A stretch of DNA of 64,000 nt, from assembly GCF_029836165.1 (NCBI RefSeq), contig NZ_JAOEBG010000005.1, positions 1 to 64,000 on the forward strand, written 5' to 3'. This stretch comes from Pseudomonas sp. GD04091. Lineage in GTDB: Bacteria; Pseudomonadota; Gammaproteobacteria; Pseudomonadales; Pseudomonadaceae. The position numbers and the translations under genes were made by a program. Numbering within the stretch: the stretch's first letter is position 1; each line of letters starts with the position of its first letter. The notes under the pieces were generated by a model. That model was given only the letters and a program-made list of their open reading frames with translations. It did not search any database and was not told the DNA's origin. Shown piece by piece: positions 38,293 through 47,780 of the stretch.

Positions 38293-40380
38293 ATGCTGAT
38301 CGGTAGTTATTCCTCCGCACTGGTGTTGATCTCGCTGTGCGTGGCCATCCTCGCCTCCTATACGGCCCTGGATCTCACCGGGCGCATCGCCACGGCCAAG
38401 GGGCGGGCGGTGTACCTGTGGATGGGTGGCGGGGCATTCGCCATGGGCATCGGCATCTGGTCGATGCACTTCATCGGCATGCTGGCGTTCAGCCTGCCGA
38501 TCGAGCTGGGTTATGACACGGTGCTCACGGCCGTGTCGCTGCTGATCGCGGTGGCCTCTTCGGGCTTCGCCCTGTGGCTGGTGAGCCAGCCGAAACTGCC
38601 GTGGCTGCAACTGGCCTTCGGTGCCTTGGTCATGGGCACCGGCATCGCTTGCATGCACTACATGGGCATGGCGGCGCTGCGCATGCAGCCGGGCATCGAC
38701 TATGATCCGGCGCTGTTCGGCGCCTCTCTGGCCATCGCGGTGGGCGCGTCGGCGGCGGCGTTGTGGATCGCCTTCCGCCTGCGTCGGCACACGCCTTACG
38801 TGCGGCAGATCCGCGGATTGGCGGCGGTGGTCATGGGCTTTGCCATCGTCGGCATGCACTACACCGGCATGGCCGCTGCCAATTTCCCCGAGGGCAGCTT
38901 CTGTGGCGCGCTGGCCACGGGCCTGGCCGGGAACGGTCTGGAGTACGTGGTGCTGATCACCACCCTGGCGGTACTGGCGGTGGCGCTGCTGACCTCGGTG
39001 CTGGACGCCCGCCTGGAGGCTCGCACGGCGGAACTGGCGCGCTCGCTGACGCTGGCCAACCAGGAACTGACCCAACTGGCCTTGCACGACACCCTCACCG
39101 GATTGCCCAATCGCACGCTGTTGGCCGACCGTATCGAGCAGGCCATTGGCCGGGTGGCGGAGCAGGGCGGCTGTTTTGCCCTGATGTTCATCGACCTCGA
39201 TGGTTTCAAGCCAGTCAACGACGCTTTCGGCCACCACGTCGGCGACTTGCTGCTCAAGGCCGTGGCGACGCGTCTGCGCGGTCACCTGCACAGCCAGGAC
39301 ACCCTGGCGCGCATCGGTGGCGACGAGTTCGTGCTGCTGGTGGAACTGGACGAGCCGGACGATGCGATGAACGTCGCGGTCAAGCAGGTCAACCTGGTGT
39401 CCCGGCCGTTCCGCGTCGCCGAACATGACCTGCAGCTGTCGGCGAGCCTGGGTATCGTGCTGTACCCGGGCAATGGCCTGGACCAGCATGAATTGCTGCG
39501 CAACGCCGACGCCGCCATGTACCACGCCAAGAGCGCCGGCAAGAACGGCTACAGCTTCTTCGACGCATCGATGAACAGCAACGCGCGCCAGCAGCTGCAA
39601 CTGCTCCAGGACCTGCGCACGGCCCTGGAGCTGGGCCAGTTCCGTCTGTATTACCAGCCCAAGTTCGACGCCGCCCTGCGCCAGCCCATCGGTGCCGAGG
39701 CGTTGTTGCGCTGGGAACATCCGCAGCATGGCCTGATGCTGCCGGATCGTTTCATCGGGCTGGCGGAAAAGACCGGCCTGATCATCCCGATTGGCGAGTG
39801 GGTGCTGGGCGAGGCGTGTCGGCAGATGCGGCAGTGGATGCAACAGGGGCATGAGGACTGGCGTATCGCGGTGAACCTGTCGGCGATCCAGTTCTGTCAC
39901 GCCGGGCTGGTCGACAGCGTGGCGGGGGCCCTGGAGGAGAACGGCCTGCCGGCCAATCGCCTGACCCTGGAAATCACCGAAACCACCGCCATGCGCGACG
40001 CCGATGCCAGCCTGCACGTGCTGCAGCGCCTGGCGCAGATGGGGGTCGACTTGTCCATCGATGATTTCGGCACCGGCTATTCCAGCCTGATGTACCTCAA
40101 GCGTCTGCCGGCCAACGAGCTGAAGATCGACCGTGGCTTCGTCCGTGACCTCGAGCAGGACAGCGATGACGCCGCCATCGTCTCGGCCATCGTCGCTCTG
40201 GGCCAGGCCCTGGGGCTGCGTATCGTCGCCGAAGGCGTGGAGACGGACCGTCAGCAGGATTTTCTGACCCGGCTGGGTTGCGATTCGCTGCAGGGCTACC
40301 TGCTTGGCCAGCCGGCGCCGCCGGAACAGTTCATGCAAGCACTGCAGGCGCTGCGGGAGCGTCAGGGGACGTTGAGCTAG
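38293..40380 (+). CDS. MHYT-GGDEF-EAL cyclic-di-GMP protein
   Basis: Membrane protein of 695 residues. The N-terminal MHYT sensor (about 1-240, seven hydrophobic segments) has three copies of the motif: MHFIGMLAF, MHYMGMAAL and MHYTGMAAA. These are thought to bind copper and sense a diatomic gas. A GGDEF domain (about 265-430) keeps the GGDEF signature in ARIGGDEFVLL. An EAL domain (about 440-690) keeps GAEALLRWEH and DDFGTGYSS, so both catalytic halves look intact. The architecture and length match MucR-type proteins of Pseudomonas, which influence alginate and biofilm. The ATG at 38293 sets a short polar start before the first membrane helix; an in-frame GTG lies at 38287. Confidence 0.9.
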   Translation: MLIGSYSSALVLISLCVAILASYTALDLTGRIATAKGRAVYLWMGGGAFAMGIGIWSMHFIGMLAFSLPIELGYDTVLTAVSLLIAVASSGFALWLVSQPKLPWLQLAFGALVMGTGIACMHYMGMAALRMQPGIDYDPALFGASLAIAVGASAAALWIAFRLRRHTPYVRQIRGLAAVVMGFAIVGMHYTGMAAANFPEGSFCGALATGLAGNGLEYVVLITTLAVLAVALLTSVLDARLEARTAELARSLTLANQELTQLALHDTLTGLPNRTLLADRIEQAIGRVAEQGGCFALMFIDLDGFKPVNDAFGHHVGDLLLKAVATRLRGHLHSQDTLARIGGDEFVLLVELDEPDDAMNVAVKQVNLVSRPFRVAEHDLQLSASLGIVLYPGNGLDQHELLRNADAAMYHAKSAGKNGYSFFDASMNSNARQQLQLLQDLRTALELGQFRLYYQPKFDAALRQPIGAEALLRWEHPQHGLMLPDRFIGLAEKTGLIIPIGEWVLGEACRQMRQWMQQGHEDWRIAVNLSAIQFCHAGLVDSVAGALEENGLPANRLTLEITETTAMRDADASLHVLQRLAQMGVDLSIDDFGTGYSSLMYLKRLPANELKIDRGFVRDLEQDSDDAAIVSAIVALGQALGLRIVAEGVETDRQQDFLTRLGCDSLQGYLLGQPAPPEQFMQALQALRERQGTLS

Positions 40381-40640
40381 ACGACGTCGCGCAGGGGGCT
40401 GGCGAGCAGGTCGAAGGTTTCCATCTCGGCCTCCACGGCCTCGATGATCCGTTCGACATCGGCGGCGGGCATGATGGTCGCGCAGGGGATGCCGGCAATG
40501 GCCAGCAGGGTTTCACCGGTGGCGCGGTCGAACAGGCGGGCGATCATGCTGCGCGGCGCATCCATGCTCGCCTCGAAACCCAGCGGATGGAAATGCCAGC
40601 GCATCACCTGGCAGGCGTTGGGGAACGTCATCTTGTTCAT
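40377..40640 (-). CDS. DUF1652 family protein
   Basis: Small soluble protein of 87 residues, MNKMTFPNACQVMRWHFHPL onward, matching the DUF1652 family that is largely restricted to Pseudomonas. GGAGG precedes ATG 40640, which is preferred over an in-frame ATG at 40763. Function is unknown. Its stop overlaps the stop region of the convergent c-di-GMP gene by 4 bases. Confidence 0.8.
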   Translation of the reverse strand: MNKMTFPNACQVMRWHFHPLGFEASMDAPRSMIARLFDRATGETLLAIAGIPCATIMPAADVERIIEAVEAEMETFDLLASPLRDVV

Positions 40641-40777
40641 GCCAGCCTCCTTGTTCGTGTCCTGAGCGTGGTGAGTCCAAAGCACTTGCGCAGTGGCCGT
40701 CCTGGCCGTCGGGACTCTAACCATAGCACCTGCCATGACAGTGTTCCCTGGAAAATATGGCAAATGTGCTAATGCAT

Positions 40778-40799
40778 GACAGCCGTCACAGTGCTGTCA
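40778..40799. promoter_or_regulatory. Inverted repeat TGACAGC-N8-GCTGTCA
   Basis: Perfect 7-bp arms lie in the 296-base gap between the divergent DUF1652 and aminotransferase genes. It could be an operator. The rest of the gap shows no gene. Confidence 0.35.
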
Positions 40800-40936
40800 C
40801 GCAAGGCGGTGGATGGTCACTGGCGGGGCAAACGTTTTCCTGTAAGGGGCGGGGCTGAGGGAAATCGCCGCTCTGCTATGTTTACCGGCAGCATCTTTCG
40901 GACCAACGGTGCCGACCGGCAGACAGGGAGACAGCC

Positions 40937-42166
40937 ATGCGTTATTCCTCGCTCACCCAGCGCATTGCCGGCGATGCGGCCTCGGCCTGGGATATCCATT
41001 ATCAGGCGCTGGCCATGCGCAGGCAGGGGCGAGAGGTATTCCTGTTGTCGGTGGGCGACCCGGATTTCGACACGCCGGCACCGGTGGTGGAAGCCGCGGT
41101 GGCGAGCCTGCGTCGTGGCGATACCCACTACAGTGACGTGCGCGGCAGCCTGGCCCTGCGCGAGGCGATCGTGCGCCGCAGCGGGCTGGCGGTCGAGCCG
41201 GATCAGGTGGTGGTCATGGCGGGTGCGCAGTGTGCGCTGTTCGCCACCTGTCAATGCCTGTTCGAAGCGGGCGACGAAGTGATCGTCGCCGAGCCGATGT
41301 ACGTCACCTATCACGCCGTGCTGGGCGCCTGCGGCGCTCGGGCGGTGCCCGTGGCGACGCGCGCCGAGGAGGGTTTTCGCCTTGATCCCGACGCCGTGGC
41401 GCGGGCAGTTTCCGCGCGCACCCGCGGGCTGCTGCTCAATACCCCGCACAACCCCACGGGCGCGGTCGTCGATGCGCCGGACCTGCAGCGCCTGGCGACG
41501 CTGTGTCGGGCGCATGACCTGTGGCTGCTCTGCGACGAGGTCTATCGGGGGCTGTCATATGACCGCGAAGCGCCGTTGCCCTTGCAGCTGCCTGGCATGG
41601 CCGAGCGCTGCGTGGTCATCGACAGCCTCTCCAAGTCCCATGCCATGAGTGGCTGGCGGGTGGGCTGGGTGATCGGGCCGCCAGCGCTGGCCGGACACCT
41701 GGGCAACCTGGCCATGGCCATGCTGTTCGGTTTGCCGGAGTTCGTCATGCACGCGGCTTGTGTCGCGCTGGAGCAGGCGCTGCCCGAGGTGGGGCAGATG
41801 CGCGAGGCTTATCGGCAGCGGCGCGACCGAGTGTGCGCGGTGCTCGAAGGCTGCCTTGGCGTGCGCGCCCATCGCCCGGCCGGGGGCATGTTCGTCATGC
41901 TCGATATTCGCCGCACCGGGCTCGGCGCCCAAGCCTTCGCCCAGCGCTTGCTGGACGAGGAGGGTGTGGCACTGTTGCCTGGCGATGCCTTCGGGCCCAG
42001 TGCGGCAGGGCATGTGCGCCTGGGCCTGGTGTTGGAGGTCGAGGTGCTGGAGAAGGTGTGCCGGCGCATCGCCGCCTTCGCCATGCGCCTGTCAGCCGAG
42101 CAGGCCAGCGGCGATGTTGATGGTGAAGCCCAGGATCGCCGTGTTGAACACGAAACCTACCAGTGA
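40937..42166 (+). CDS. Class I/II PLP-dependent aminotransferase
   Basis: PLP enzyme of 409 residues of the aspartate aminotransferase fold type I. Visible landmarks are [42 protein letters not shown] and the PLP lysine in [17 protein letters not shown]. The substrate arginine equivalent is near GHVRLGLVL. It resembles arginine:pyruvate or aromatic-type aminotransferases, but specificity is unclear. The ATG at 40937 is the only start giving the full N-terminus. The C-terminus has an atypical polar tail (about 20 residues) that lies within a 75-base overlap with the convergent DUF1345 gene. Confidence 0.85.
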   Translation: MRYSSLTQRIAGDAASAWDIHYQALAMRRQGREVFLLSVGDPDFDTPAPVVEAAVASLRRGDTHYSDVRGSLALREAIVRRSGLAVEPDQVVVMAGAQCALFATCQCLFEAGDEVIVAEPMYVTYHAVLGACGARAVPVATRAEEGFRLDPDAVARAVSARTRGLLLNTPHNPTGAVVDAPDLQRLATLCRAHDLWLLCDEVYRGLSYDREAPLPLQLPGMAERCVVIDSLSKSHAMSGWRVGWVIGPPALAGHLGNLAMAMLFGLPEFVMHAACVALEQALPEVGQMREAYRQRRDRVCAVLEGCLGVRAHRPAGGMFVMLDIRRTGLGAQAFAQRLLDEEGVALLPGDAFGPSAAGHVRLGLVLEVEVLEKVCRRIAAFAMRLSAEQASGDVDGEAQDRRVEHETYQ

Positions 42167-42739
42167 ATGGGCCAGCACCACCTTGCGCAGTGGCCGGCTG
42201 GCGACCCCGATGTCGGAAGTCTGCACCGCGACGCTGATGGTGAACGAGAAGTAGTGGAAGTCCCAATAGTCCGGATTGCGCTCGCCATCGGGAAAGCACA
42301 GAGGGGGGTTGCGCGCCTCGTCGGTATAGAACAGCCGTGCGTAGTGCAGGCTGAAGATGCAGCCGATCAGCAGCCAGGAGCCCGCCACCGTCAGCCCGGT
42401 GTACAGGTAGTGCAAGGCCAGGGCACTGCCTTCCAGGCCCCGGCTCGAGACCAGCTGCAGGGTGACGGCGGCCAGGCTGGCGATGGCCGAGACGCAGACG
42501 GTGATCAGCACCAGGCCGGCATTTTCGTCCTCGATGCGGGCGACGTTGCGCACCCGCTCGGCGTTGGCCCGCAGGCTCAGCCACAGGACCATGAGCAGGT
42601 ACAGCCAGACCCCGAGGTTCCAGCCGGTAAGGATGTGCTGCACGGTATCGTCGGCGGGGATCAGCCAGCCGCCGAGCACGCCGGCCAATGTGGCGATGCT
42701 CAGGCGCGGGTGGGTGCGGGTGAGGCGGAGAAAGGCCAT
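42092..42739 (-). CDS. DUF1345 family membrane protein
   Basis: Inner-membrane protein of 215 residues with about five hydrophobic segments. It matches DUF1345: [68 protein letters not shown]. The histidine- and aspartate-containing loops are conserved in the family, but function is unknown. The ATG at 42739 has AAGGGA upstream. It overlaps the convergent aminotransferase by 75 bases, so both C-termini are encoded on opposite strands of the same DNA. Confidence 0.85.
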   Translation of the reverse strand: MAFLRLTRTHPRLSIATLAGVLGGWLIPADDTVQHILTGWNLGVWLYLLMVLWLSLRANAERVRNVARIEDENAGLVLITVCVSAIASLAAVTLQLVSSRGLEGSALALHYLYTGLTVAGSWLLIGCIFSLHYARLFYTDEARNPPLCFPDGERNPDYWDFHYFSFTISVAVQTSDIGVASRPLRKVVLAHSLVGFVFNTAILGFTINIAAGLLG

Positions 42740-42800
42740 GCGGTCCCTTGGCTGGATGGGCGTGGGTTGAACTGTAGACCAGCAATGGCGCTGTCGCGGC

Positions 42801-43982
42801 TCAGCCCGGCATGCCATCCACCCGGGGCCGCATCAGAATCGGCAGGTAGTGCCACAGGAACAGCAACAGCGCGCCGCTGCCGAACAGCACCGACAATGCC
42901 AGCCCCGAGGGCGTGAACGGCGTCACCACCACCCGCGCGAGCGCCGCCAGCTGGATCAGCGCGAATGCCCAGCCGATGCTGCGTGGCACCTGCAAGGGCC
43001 GTCCGGTATGGCCCAGGCTAACCCGGGCCATCATCGCCACGATCAATCCGCTCATGGCGCCGACCGTCAGTGCATGGGTAGCCAGGCTCGGGTTGAGGCC
43101 CACCCCCGCATGCCACAGTGCCAGGCCCAGGCATGCCGGGACCAGCCAGGCATAGGCCAGGTGCAACGACCACAGCAGCGGGAGCCGCCACAGGCCGCGA
43201 TCATGCCACGACACCAGGCGTAGTCCGTGCAGCACGGCCAGGGCGCAGAACAGCACGGCCAGCGAAGGCCGGGGCGCGTCATCGAGCCCGGCGACAAAGG
43301 TGAGCGGCACTGCCACGCTGCCCACCAGGCTGGCGCGGTCAAGCCATGGACGTGCCTTGGCAGGCGCCGGGTTGCCCAGGCCGCGGCGGGTGAAGAACGG
43401 GATCACCCGGCCACCGATCACACTCATCATCGCGGCGACCAGCCAGAGCCCCGCCAATACGCCGCGTCGTTGCCACTGCTCGTTGTGCTCCAGCCAACCC
43501 GCCAGGGTCAGCCACTGGCAGGCTGCGATCAGCAATATCAGGCCGACGATCGGGTAGTTGTTGCGCAGCCGCCGTTGGATGATCGGTCGGGCCAGGGCCA
43601 AGGCGACCAGCGGCAGAAAGGTGCCCTGGATGAGCACCAGCAGCCAGCTCGGCAGCGCCAGGAACCAGGTCACCCGGCCCAGCAGCCAGAGCAGGAACAG
43701 CCCCTGCAGTGGTCGGCCGCTCAGACCAGGAATACCGCTCCAGTTCTGCACGGCGGTGAGCAGAAAGCCGGCGATGATGGCCACGGCGAAGCCGAACAGC
43801 ATCTCGTGGCGATGCCAGGCAAGCATGCCGCCGGGCGGGGTGGGCGACAGTGCGCCGGTGAGCGTGCCGGCCCAGAGCATCAGGGCGATCAGGGCAAACA
43901 GGCTGCCGCCGAGGAAGAACGGGCGAAACCCCAGGGCCCATAGGGCCTGGCGAGGGCGAGCGGGGATCGGTTGGATCAGCAT
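42801..43982 (-). CDS. nnrS: NnrS family haem-copper membrane protein
   Basis: Inner-membrane protein of 393 residues with about 12 hydrophobic segments, matching Nnr[66 protein letters not shown]. NnrS proteins protect against nitric oxide and nitrosative stress and are usually under FNR/NnrR-type control. The ATG at 43982 is chosen; an upstream ATG at 44087 overlaps a -10-like TATGAC. A perfect Anr/FNR box lies upstream at a distance suitable for activation. This fits induction under low oxygen or NO. Confidence 0.9.
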   Translation of the reverse strand: MLIQPIPARPRQALWALGFRPFFLGGSLFALIALMLWAGTLTGALSPTPPGGMLAWHRHEMLFGFAVAIIAGFLLTAVQNWSGIPGLSGRPLQGLFLLWLLGRVTWFLALPSWLLVLIQGTFLPLVALALARPIIQRRLRNNYPIVGLILLIAACQWLTLAGWLEHNEQWQRRGVLAGLWLVAAMMSVIGGRVIPFFTRRGLGNPAPAKARPWLDRASLVGSVAVPLTFVAGLDDAPRPSLAVLFCALAVLHGLRLVSWHDRGLWRLPLLWSLHLAYAWLVPACLGLALWHAGVGLNPSLATHALTVGAMSGLIVAMMARVSLGHTGRPLQVPRSIGWAFALIQLAALARVVVTPFTPSGLALSVLFGSGALLLFLWHYLPILMRPRVDGMPG

Positions 43983-44113
43983 GGCGGGAACCTTGGTTCG
44001 ATCAGAGCGGTTGAATCGAGTACCATCACGAATGGTGCCATCGCTCAAAGCCTTGAATATCAAGGTGATGGCACCGTAATCAGTCATATTGACTCTATTT
44101 GTTTGTTGTCATT

Positions 44114-44127
44114 TTGACCTTGATCAA
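44114..44127. promoter_or_regulatory. Anr/FNR-type box
   Basis: TTGAC-CTTG-ATCAA is a full match to the TTGAY-N4-ATCAA consensus. A TATGAC -10 for nnrS on the minus strand (44083-44088) would place the box centre about 41-45 bases upstream of the start of transcription, the usual activating position. It could also act on the divergent recombinase gene. Confidence 0.75.
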
Positions 44128-44196
44128 GGTTGAAATGACTTGTTTGCGTCGCATCACGTCGTTGCGAGGTGCCGCACTGCTACAGGATTCCCCGTT

Positions 44197-45111
44197 GTGA
44201 CCGATCTCCTGCGCAACCCGCTGCTGCAGTACTTCGCCCGTTTGGCACCCTCGAGCCAGCTGACCATGCGCTACATCCTGCAGGATGCCGCCGACCGCCT
44301 GGGTTTCGTCGACTGCGATATCGCCGACGTGCCCTGGCACCGTCTCGAGCCCGGCCATGTGATCGCGCTGGTCGCCGCCTTGCGCGCCGACGGCTACGCC
44401 CCCAACACCTCATCCCTCTACGTCAATGCCGTGCGTGGAGTGATGAACGAAGCCTGGCGCCAGGGCCTGATCGAACATGAGCAGTTGCTCAGGATCCGCG
44501 AAATCAGACCGGCCAGCGGCAGCCGCCTGCCGCCCGGGCGCAACCTGCGCCGCAGCCTGATCCGCGAGTTGATGGAGGTGTGCGCCGCCGACCCCCGCCC
44601 GCAGGGGGTGCGCGATGCGGCGATTCTGGCGCTGCTGTACGGCACAGGCATGCGCAAGTCGGAATCGGTGGATGTCGACCTGGCCCAGGTGGATTTCCAG
44701 GAACACAGCGTGCAGGTGCTGGCCAAGGGCAATCGCCAGCTGGTCAAGTACGCCCCGGCCTGGGCCTTCGAAAAGCTGCAGGCCTGGCTTGACCTGCGGC
44801 GCGAGCACCTGCCGGCCGGCGAGCGTGACGACAGCTTCCTGTTCAACCGGATCCGTCGGGGCAGTCACATCACCCGGGCGCGTATCAGCAAACACGCGAT
44901 CTACTACATCGCCCGTCAGCGCGGGGCGCAAGTCGGGGCGAAGATCATGCCCCACGATTTCCGCCGGGCCTTCATCACCCGGGTGATCGAAGAGCATGAC
45001 CTGTCGATCGCGCAGAAGTTGGCGCATCACGCCAACATTCAGACCACGGCCGGCTACGATCGCCGGGATGACAACGAGCGTCGTCGCGCGGTGGATCGTC
45101 TCGACTACTGA
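44197..45111 (+). CDS. Tyrosine recombinase/integrase
   Basis: Site-specific recombinase of 304 residues. An N-terminal SAM-like DNA-binding domain (about 1-95) precedes the catalytic domain. The catalytic residues are visible: Arg in LLYGTGMRKSESV, His-x-x-Arg in MPHDFRRAFITRV, His in KLAHHANIQTTAGYDRR, with Tyr in the same segment. GTG 44197 follows AGGA; an upstream ATG at 44140 lacks a site. There is no excisionase, phage or transposon gene and no tRNA next to it. It looks like a stable chromosomal XerC-like relative, not an active island integrase. Confidence 0.88.
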   Translation: MTDLLRNPLLQYFARLAPSSQLTMRYILQDAADRLGFVDCDIADVPWHRLEPGHVIALVAALRADGYAPNTSSLYVNAVRGVMNEAWRQGLIEHEQLLRIREIRPASGSRLPPGRNLRRSLIRELMEVCAADPRPQGVRDAAILALLYGTGMRKSESVDVDLAQVDFQEHSVQVLAKGNRQLVKYAPAWAFEKLQAWLDLRREHLPAGERDDSFLFNRIRRGSHITRARISKHAIYYIARQRGAQVGAKIMPHDFRRAFITRVIEEHDLSIAQKLAHHANIQTTAGYDRRDDNERRRAVDRLDY

Positions 45112-45170
45112 ATGGCCACGCTGCTGGGGGTGTCGGTCCCGGATACCGCCGCCCCCCTTGGCTACCGCAC

Positions 45171-46349
45171 TCAGTGGATACTCGAGGCCAGCTCGAAGAT
45201 CGGCATGTACATCAGGATCACGATCAGCCCGATCAGCAGGCCGATGAAGGTCATCAGCAAGGGTTCGAACAGTTTGACGAACCATTCCACCCAGCGGCCG
45301 ATCTCCTGGTCGTGAAAGTCCGCGCAGCGCTCCAGCATCTCGCCCAGGTTGCCTGACTGCTCGCCGGCGCGTAGCAGGCGCAATGACACGGGCGTCACCA
45401 GTTGGCCGGCTTCGAGCGCGTCAGACAGGGGCAGTCCCTCGGCGACTTGCCGGCTGGCGTGCTCCAGGCTCTCGGCCGCGGCGTTGCCCAGCAGGCCACG
45501 GGCCATGCCCAGCGCCGTGAGGATGGGAATGCCGCCTTGCAGCAGGATGCCCAGTGAGCGGTAGAACCGCGCCAGCTCGTACATCACCAGGCGCTGGTGC
45601 AGGGCTGGTAAGCGGCGCAGTTGCCGGCTGGCCCAGCGGCGCACGACCGGGTGGCGGCGCAGGGCGATCATTGCCGCGATGCCCGTCAGCGTAGCCAGGC
45701 CCAGCGGCAGTTGCTGGGCGTGCAGAAACAGGCCGATCTGCATCAATGCCCGCGACAGCCATGGCAATTCAGTGCCCATGCCTTCGAACACCAGGCTGAA
45801 GCGGGGCACCACGTAGCCGAGCAGGAACAGCACCACGCCGCCGCCTACCAGTAACAGCAACAGCGGGTAGACCGAGGCGCCGATCAGCTTCTGCCTCACC
45901 AGGTCCAAGCGTTGGCGATAACCGATGTAGCGGGTGAGGGCATCGCCCAGGGCGCCGGTGCGTTCGCTGGACTGCACCAGGGCGACGTACAGGGTGGGGA
46001 ACACCAGGGGCTGTCGGGCCAGGGCCTGGGACAGCGAACGCCCTTCATACAGCTGGCGTACCAGCTGCTCGAGGGTCTTGCGTGCGCTGCCGCCTGGCGC
46101 TTTCTCGGCCAGGCTTTCCAAGGCGTCGATCAGTGGCAGGCCGGCATTGAGCAGGGTGGTCAGCTCCTGGCTGAACAGCACCAGGTCGAACGCCGCCGTG
46201 CGGCGCCTCCAGGCCAGCCCCTGGCTGCGCACGCTGAGCACGCGCAACCCCCGGTCCTCGACTTGGCGCCGGGCCTGCTCGATGTCCTCGGCATCCACCT
46301 GCAGCTGCACCACGCCCTGGCTGCCCAGGGCCTTGAGCTGATAGCGCAT
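45171..46349 (-). CDS. gspF: Type II secretion inner-membrane protein GspF
   Basis: Inner-membrane assembly-platform protein of 392 residues. It has two GspF domains with LFSQELTTLLNAGLPLIDALESLA and LARFYRSLGILLQGGIPILTAL, and three hydrophobic segments including LLLLVGGGVVLFLLGYVVP. The C-terminus is FIGLLIGLIVILMYMPIFEL, the usual end. It is translated after gspG with an 11-base gap and AGGAG upstream. No gspE ATPase, gspD secretin or other gsp genes are present in the window, so this pair depends on components elsewhere or is a remnant. Confidence 0.92.
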   Translation of the reverse strand: MRYQLKALGSQGVVQLQVDAEDIEQARRQVEDRGLRVLSVRSQGLAWRRRTAAFDLVLFSQELTTLLNAGLPLIDALESLAEKAPGGSARKTLEQLVRQLYEGRSLSQALARQPLVFPTLYVALVQSSERTGALGDALTRYIGYRQRLDLVRQKLIGASVYPLLLLLVGGGVVLFLLGYVVPRFSLVFEGMGTELPWLSRALMQIGLFLHAQQLPLGLATLTGIAAMIALRRHPVVRRWASRQLRRLPALHQRLVMYELARFYRSLGILLQGGIPILTALGMARGLLGNAAAESLEHASRQVAEGLPLSDALEAGQLVTPVSLRLLRAGEQSGNLGEMLERCADFHDQEIGRWVEWFVKLFEPLLMTFIGLLIGLIVILMYMPIFELASSIH

Positions 46350-46360
46350 GGTCAGGCTCC

Positions 46361-46786
46361 TTACTGCCAACTGGTGATCTCGGCATTCTCCCCGTCGCCG
46401 CCGGGCTGGCCGTCCTTGCCCATGGACAGCAGGTCGTAGTCGCCGCCGTTCTCGCCAGGTTGCCGGTAGATGTAGGCGCGCCCCCAGGGATCCTGGGGCA
46501 CGGCTTTCTGCAGATACGGCCCTGACCAGCGTGCTTCGCCACTGGGGGCGTTCACCAGAGCCTGCAGGCCTTGCTCGCTGCTGGGGTAATGGCCGATTTC
46601 CAGGCGATAGAGATCCAGGGCCTTGCCCAGTCCTTCGATCTGCGCCCGGGCTACCTTGGCCTCGGAGCGTCCCAACTGGCTGAAGTACTTGGGGGCGACG
46701 ATACCGGCCAACAGGCCCAGCACCACAAGCACCACCAACAGTTCGAGCAGCGTGAAGCCGCGTTGGACATGGATGTTGCGCTGCAT
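46361..46786 (-). CDS. gspG: Type II secretion major pseudopilin GspG
   Basis: Major pseudopilin of 141 residues. The prepilin peptidase site is RG-FTLLELLVVLVVLG with glutamate at position +5. The C-terminal GspG region with calcium-site loop includes PYLQKAVPQDPWGRAYIYR and YDLLSMGKDGQPGGDGENAEI. GGAGG precedes ATG 46786, which is preferred over ATG 46837. It is the first gene of the gspG-gspF pair, divergent from a lytic transglycosylase across 182 bases. Confidence 0.93.
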   Translation of the reverse strand: MQRNIHVQRGFTLLELLVVLVVLGLLAGIVAPKYFSQLGRSEAKVARAQIEGLGKALDLYRLEIGHYPSSEQGLQALVNAPSGEARWSGPYLQKAVPQDPWGRAYIYRQPGENGGDYDLLSMGKDGQPGGDGENAEITSWQ

Positions 46787-46968
46787 GGTGAACCCCTCCG
46801 TTGCGTGGGCAGGCTTGCCTTTGCAGTCCCCATGCAACAGCCGTGCACGTCTGCCTCGGGCCCTTGCGCCATGGGCGCCGGCGGCGGCACGGTGCTTGCG
46901 TCATAGGCGAAAAGCCCGGATTCGCGGGGCATTTCCCCCACTTCGGGGCACGACGGGAGGCGACCGAC

Positions 46969-47562
46969 ATGCGTGGACTGATCCTGGGATTGTTGGCGGG
47001 GCTGCTGGCGCTGGATATCCAGGCCGACGTGTACGTCTCCAGCGATGGCAAGGGCGGCGTCGTGCTGTCCAACGTCCACCGCCCAGGGCGGCACTACGAT
47101 CGGGTGATCCGCGAAACGGGCGCTGGGCCGGTCAATGCCCAGTTGGTTACCGGTCGGCCGTATGCCGAACTGGTGGCCGCCGCCGCCCTGGCCAATGATG
47201 TGCCGCAGGCTTTGCTGCATGCGCTGATCAAGGCCGAGTCCGGCTACAACCCCAAAGCCCGCTCGGCCAAGGGCGCGGCGGGCTTGATGCAGCTGATGCC
47301 GGGCACGGCGAAGGAGATGGGGGTCAGGGATGTGCTCGACCCCGAGGCCAACGTGCGCGGTGGAGCGCGTTACCTCAAACGCATGCTGAGGTTGTTCGAC
47401 AATGACATCACCCTGGCGGTGGCCGCCTACAATGCCGGCCCCGATGCGGTACTGAGCCGGGGACGGGTGGTGCCGCCCTTTGCCGAGACGCGCAGGTATG
47501 TACCGACCGTGCTGCGCGAGTATCGCCTGCTGCGCGGGCTGGCCGAGGATGCGCCGCTCTGA
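46969..47562 (+). CDS. Lytic transglycosylase (SLT domain)
   Basis: Exported peptidoglycan-cleaving enzyme of 197 residues. A short signal peptide (MRGLILGLLAGLLALDIQA) leads to a Goose-type SLT domain with the catalytic glutamate in LIKAESGYNPKARSAKGAAG, then LMQLMPGTAKEMGV and AVAAYNAGPDAV. GGGAGG precedes ATG 46969. Lytic transglycosylases of this size often open the cell wall for assembly of envelope machines, and this one is divergent from the gspGF pair. That link is positional only. Confidence 0.88.
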   Translation: MRGLILGLLAGLLALDIQADVYVSSDGKGGVVLSNVHRPGRHYDRVIRETGAGPVNAQLVTGRPYAELVAAAALANDVPQALLHALIKAESGYNPKARSAKGAAGLMQLMPGTAKEMGVRDVLDPEANVRGGARYLKRMLRLFDNDITLAVAAYNAGPDAVLSRGRVVPPFAETRRYVPTVLREYRLLRGLAEDAPL

Positions 47563-47651
47563 CGCAAGGCGTGATAGGCAGGTTGTCGGGGCCGCTGCGA
47601 GTGGGCGGGGCGGGCCTCCACGCCATCCGGCCCTGTGTTGCTGATGATCGT

Positions 47652-47671
47652 GGGTAAACCCGCTCCCGCAC
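47652..47671 (+). repeat. Solitary degenerate REP arm
   Basis: GGGTAAACCCGCTCCCGCAC resembles the GGGCAAGCCCGCTCCCACA REP core, with four mismatches and no partner arm nearby. Confidence 0.4.
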
Positions 47672-47780
47672 CCGGGCGGCTTGCAGCAATGTTCCCTGTG
47701 CGACAAGACGGCCCTGGCAACTCATGGTTTCCCCAACTCTGGGCTATAACCTCTAGAGGTGCCCAGCCGCGGAGCCCGCC

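Noticed and set aside
38101..40338. 745-codon open frame antisense to the MHYT-GGDEF-EAL gene
   Set aside because: The plus-strand gene has every expected motif; the antisense frame is Gln/His/Arg-rich without domains.
44051..44065. Palindrome CCTTGAATATCAAGG as a second Anr box
   Set aside because: The TTGA and TCAA halves are separated by 3 bases instead of the 6 required for FNR-type boxes, and it lies downstream of the predicted nnrS start of transcription.
44197..45111. Recombinase gene as the integrase of a genomic island
   Set aside because: There is no tRNA, attachment repeat, excisionase or foreign gene block beside it; flanking genes are ordinary Pseudomonas genes.
47714..47750. 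Second sigma-54 promoter upstream of the first kinase
   Set aside because: TGGCAACTCATGG has the -24 GG, but no GC at the required -12 position; a sigma-70-like TATAAC fits better.
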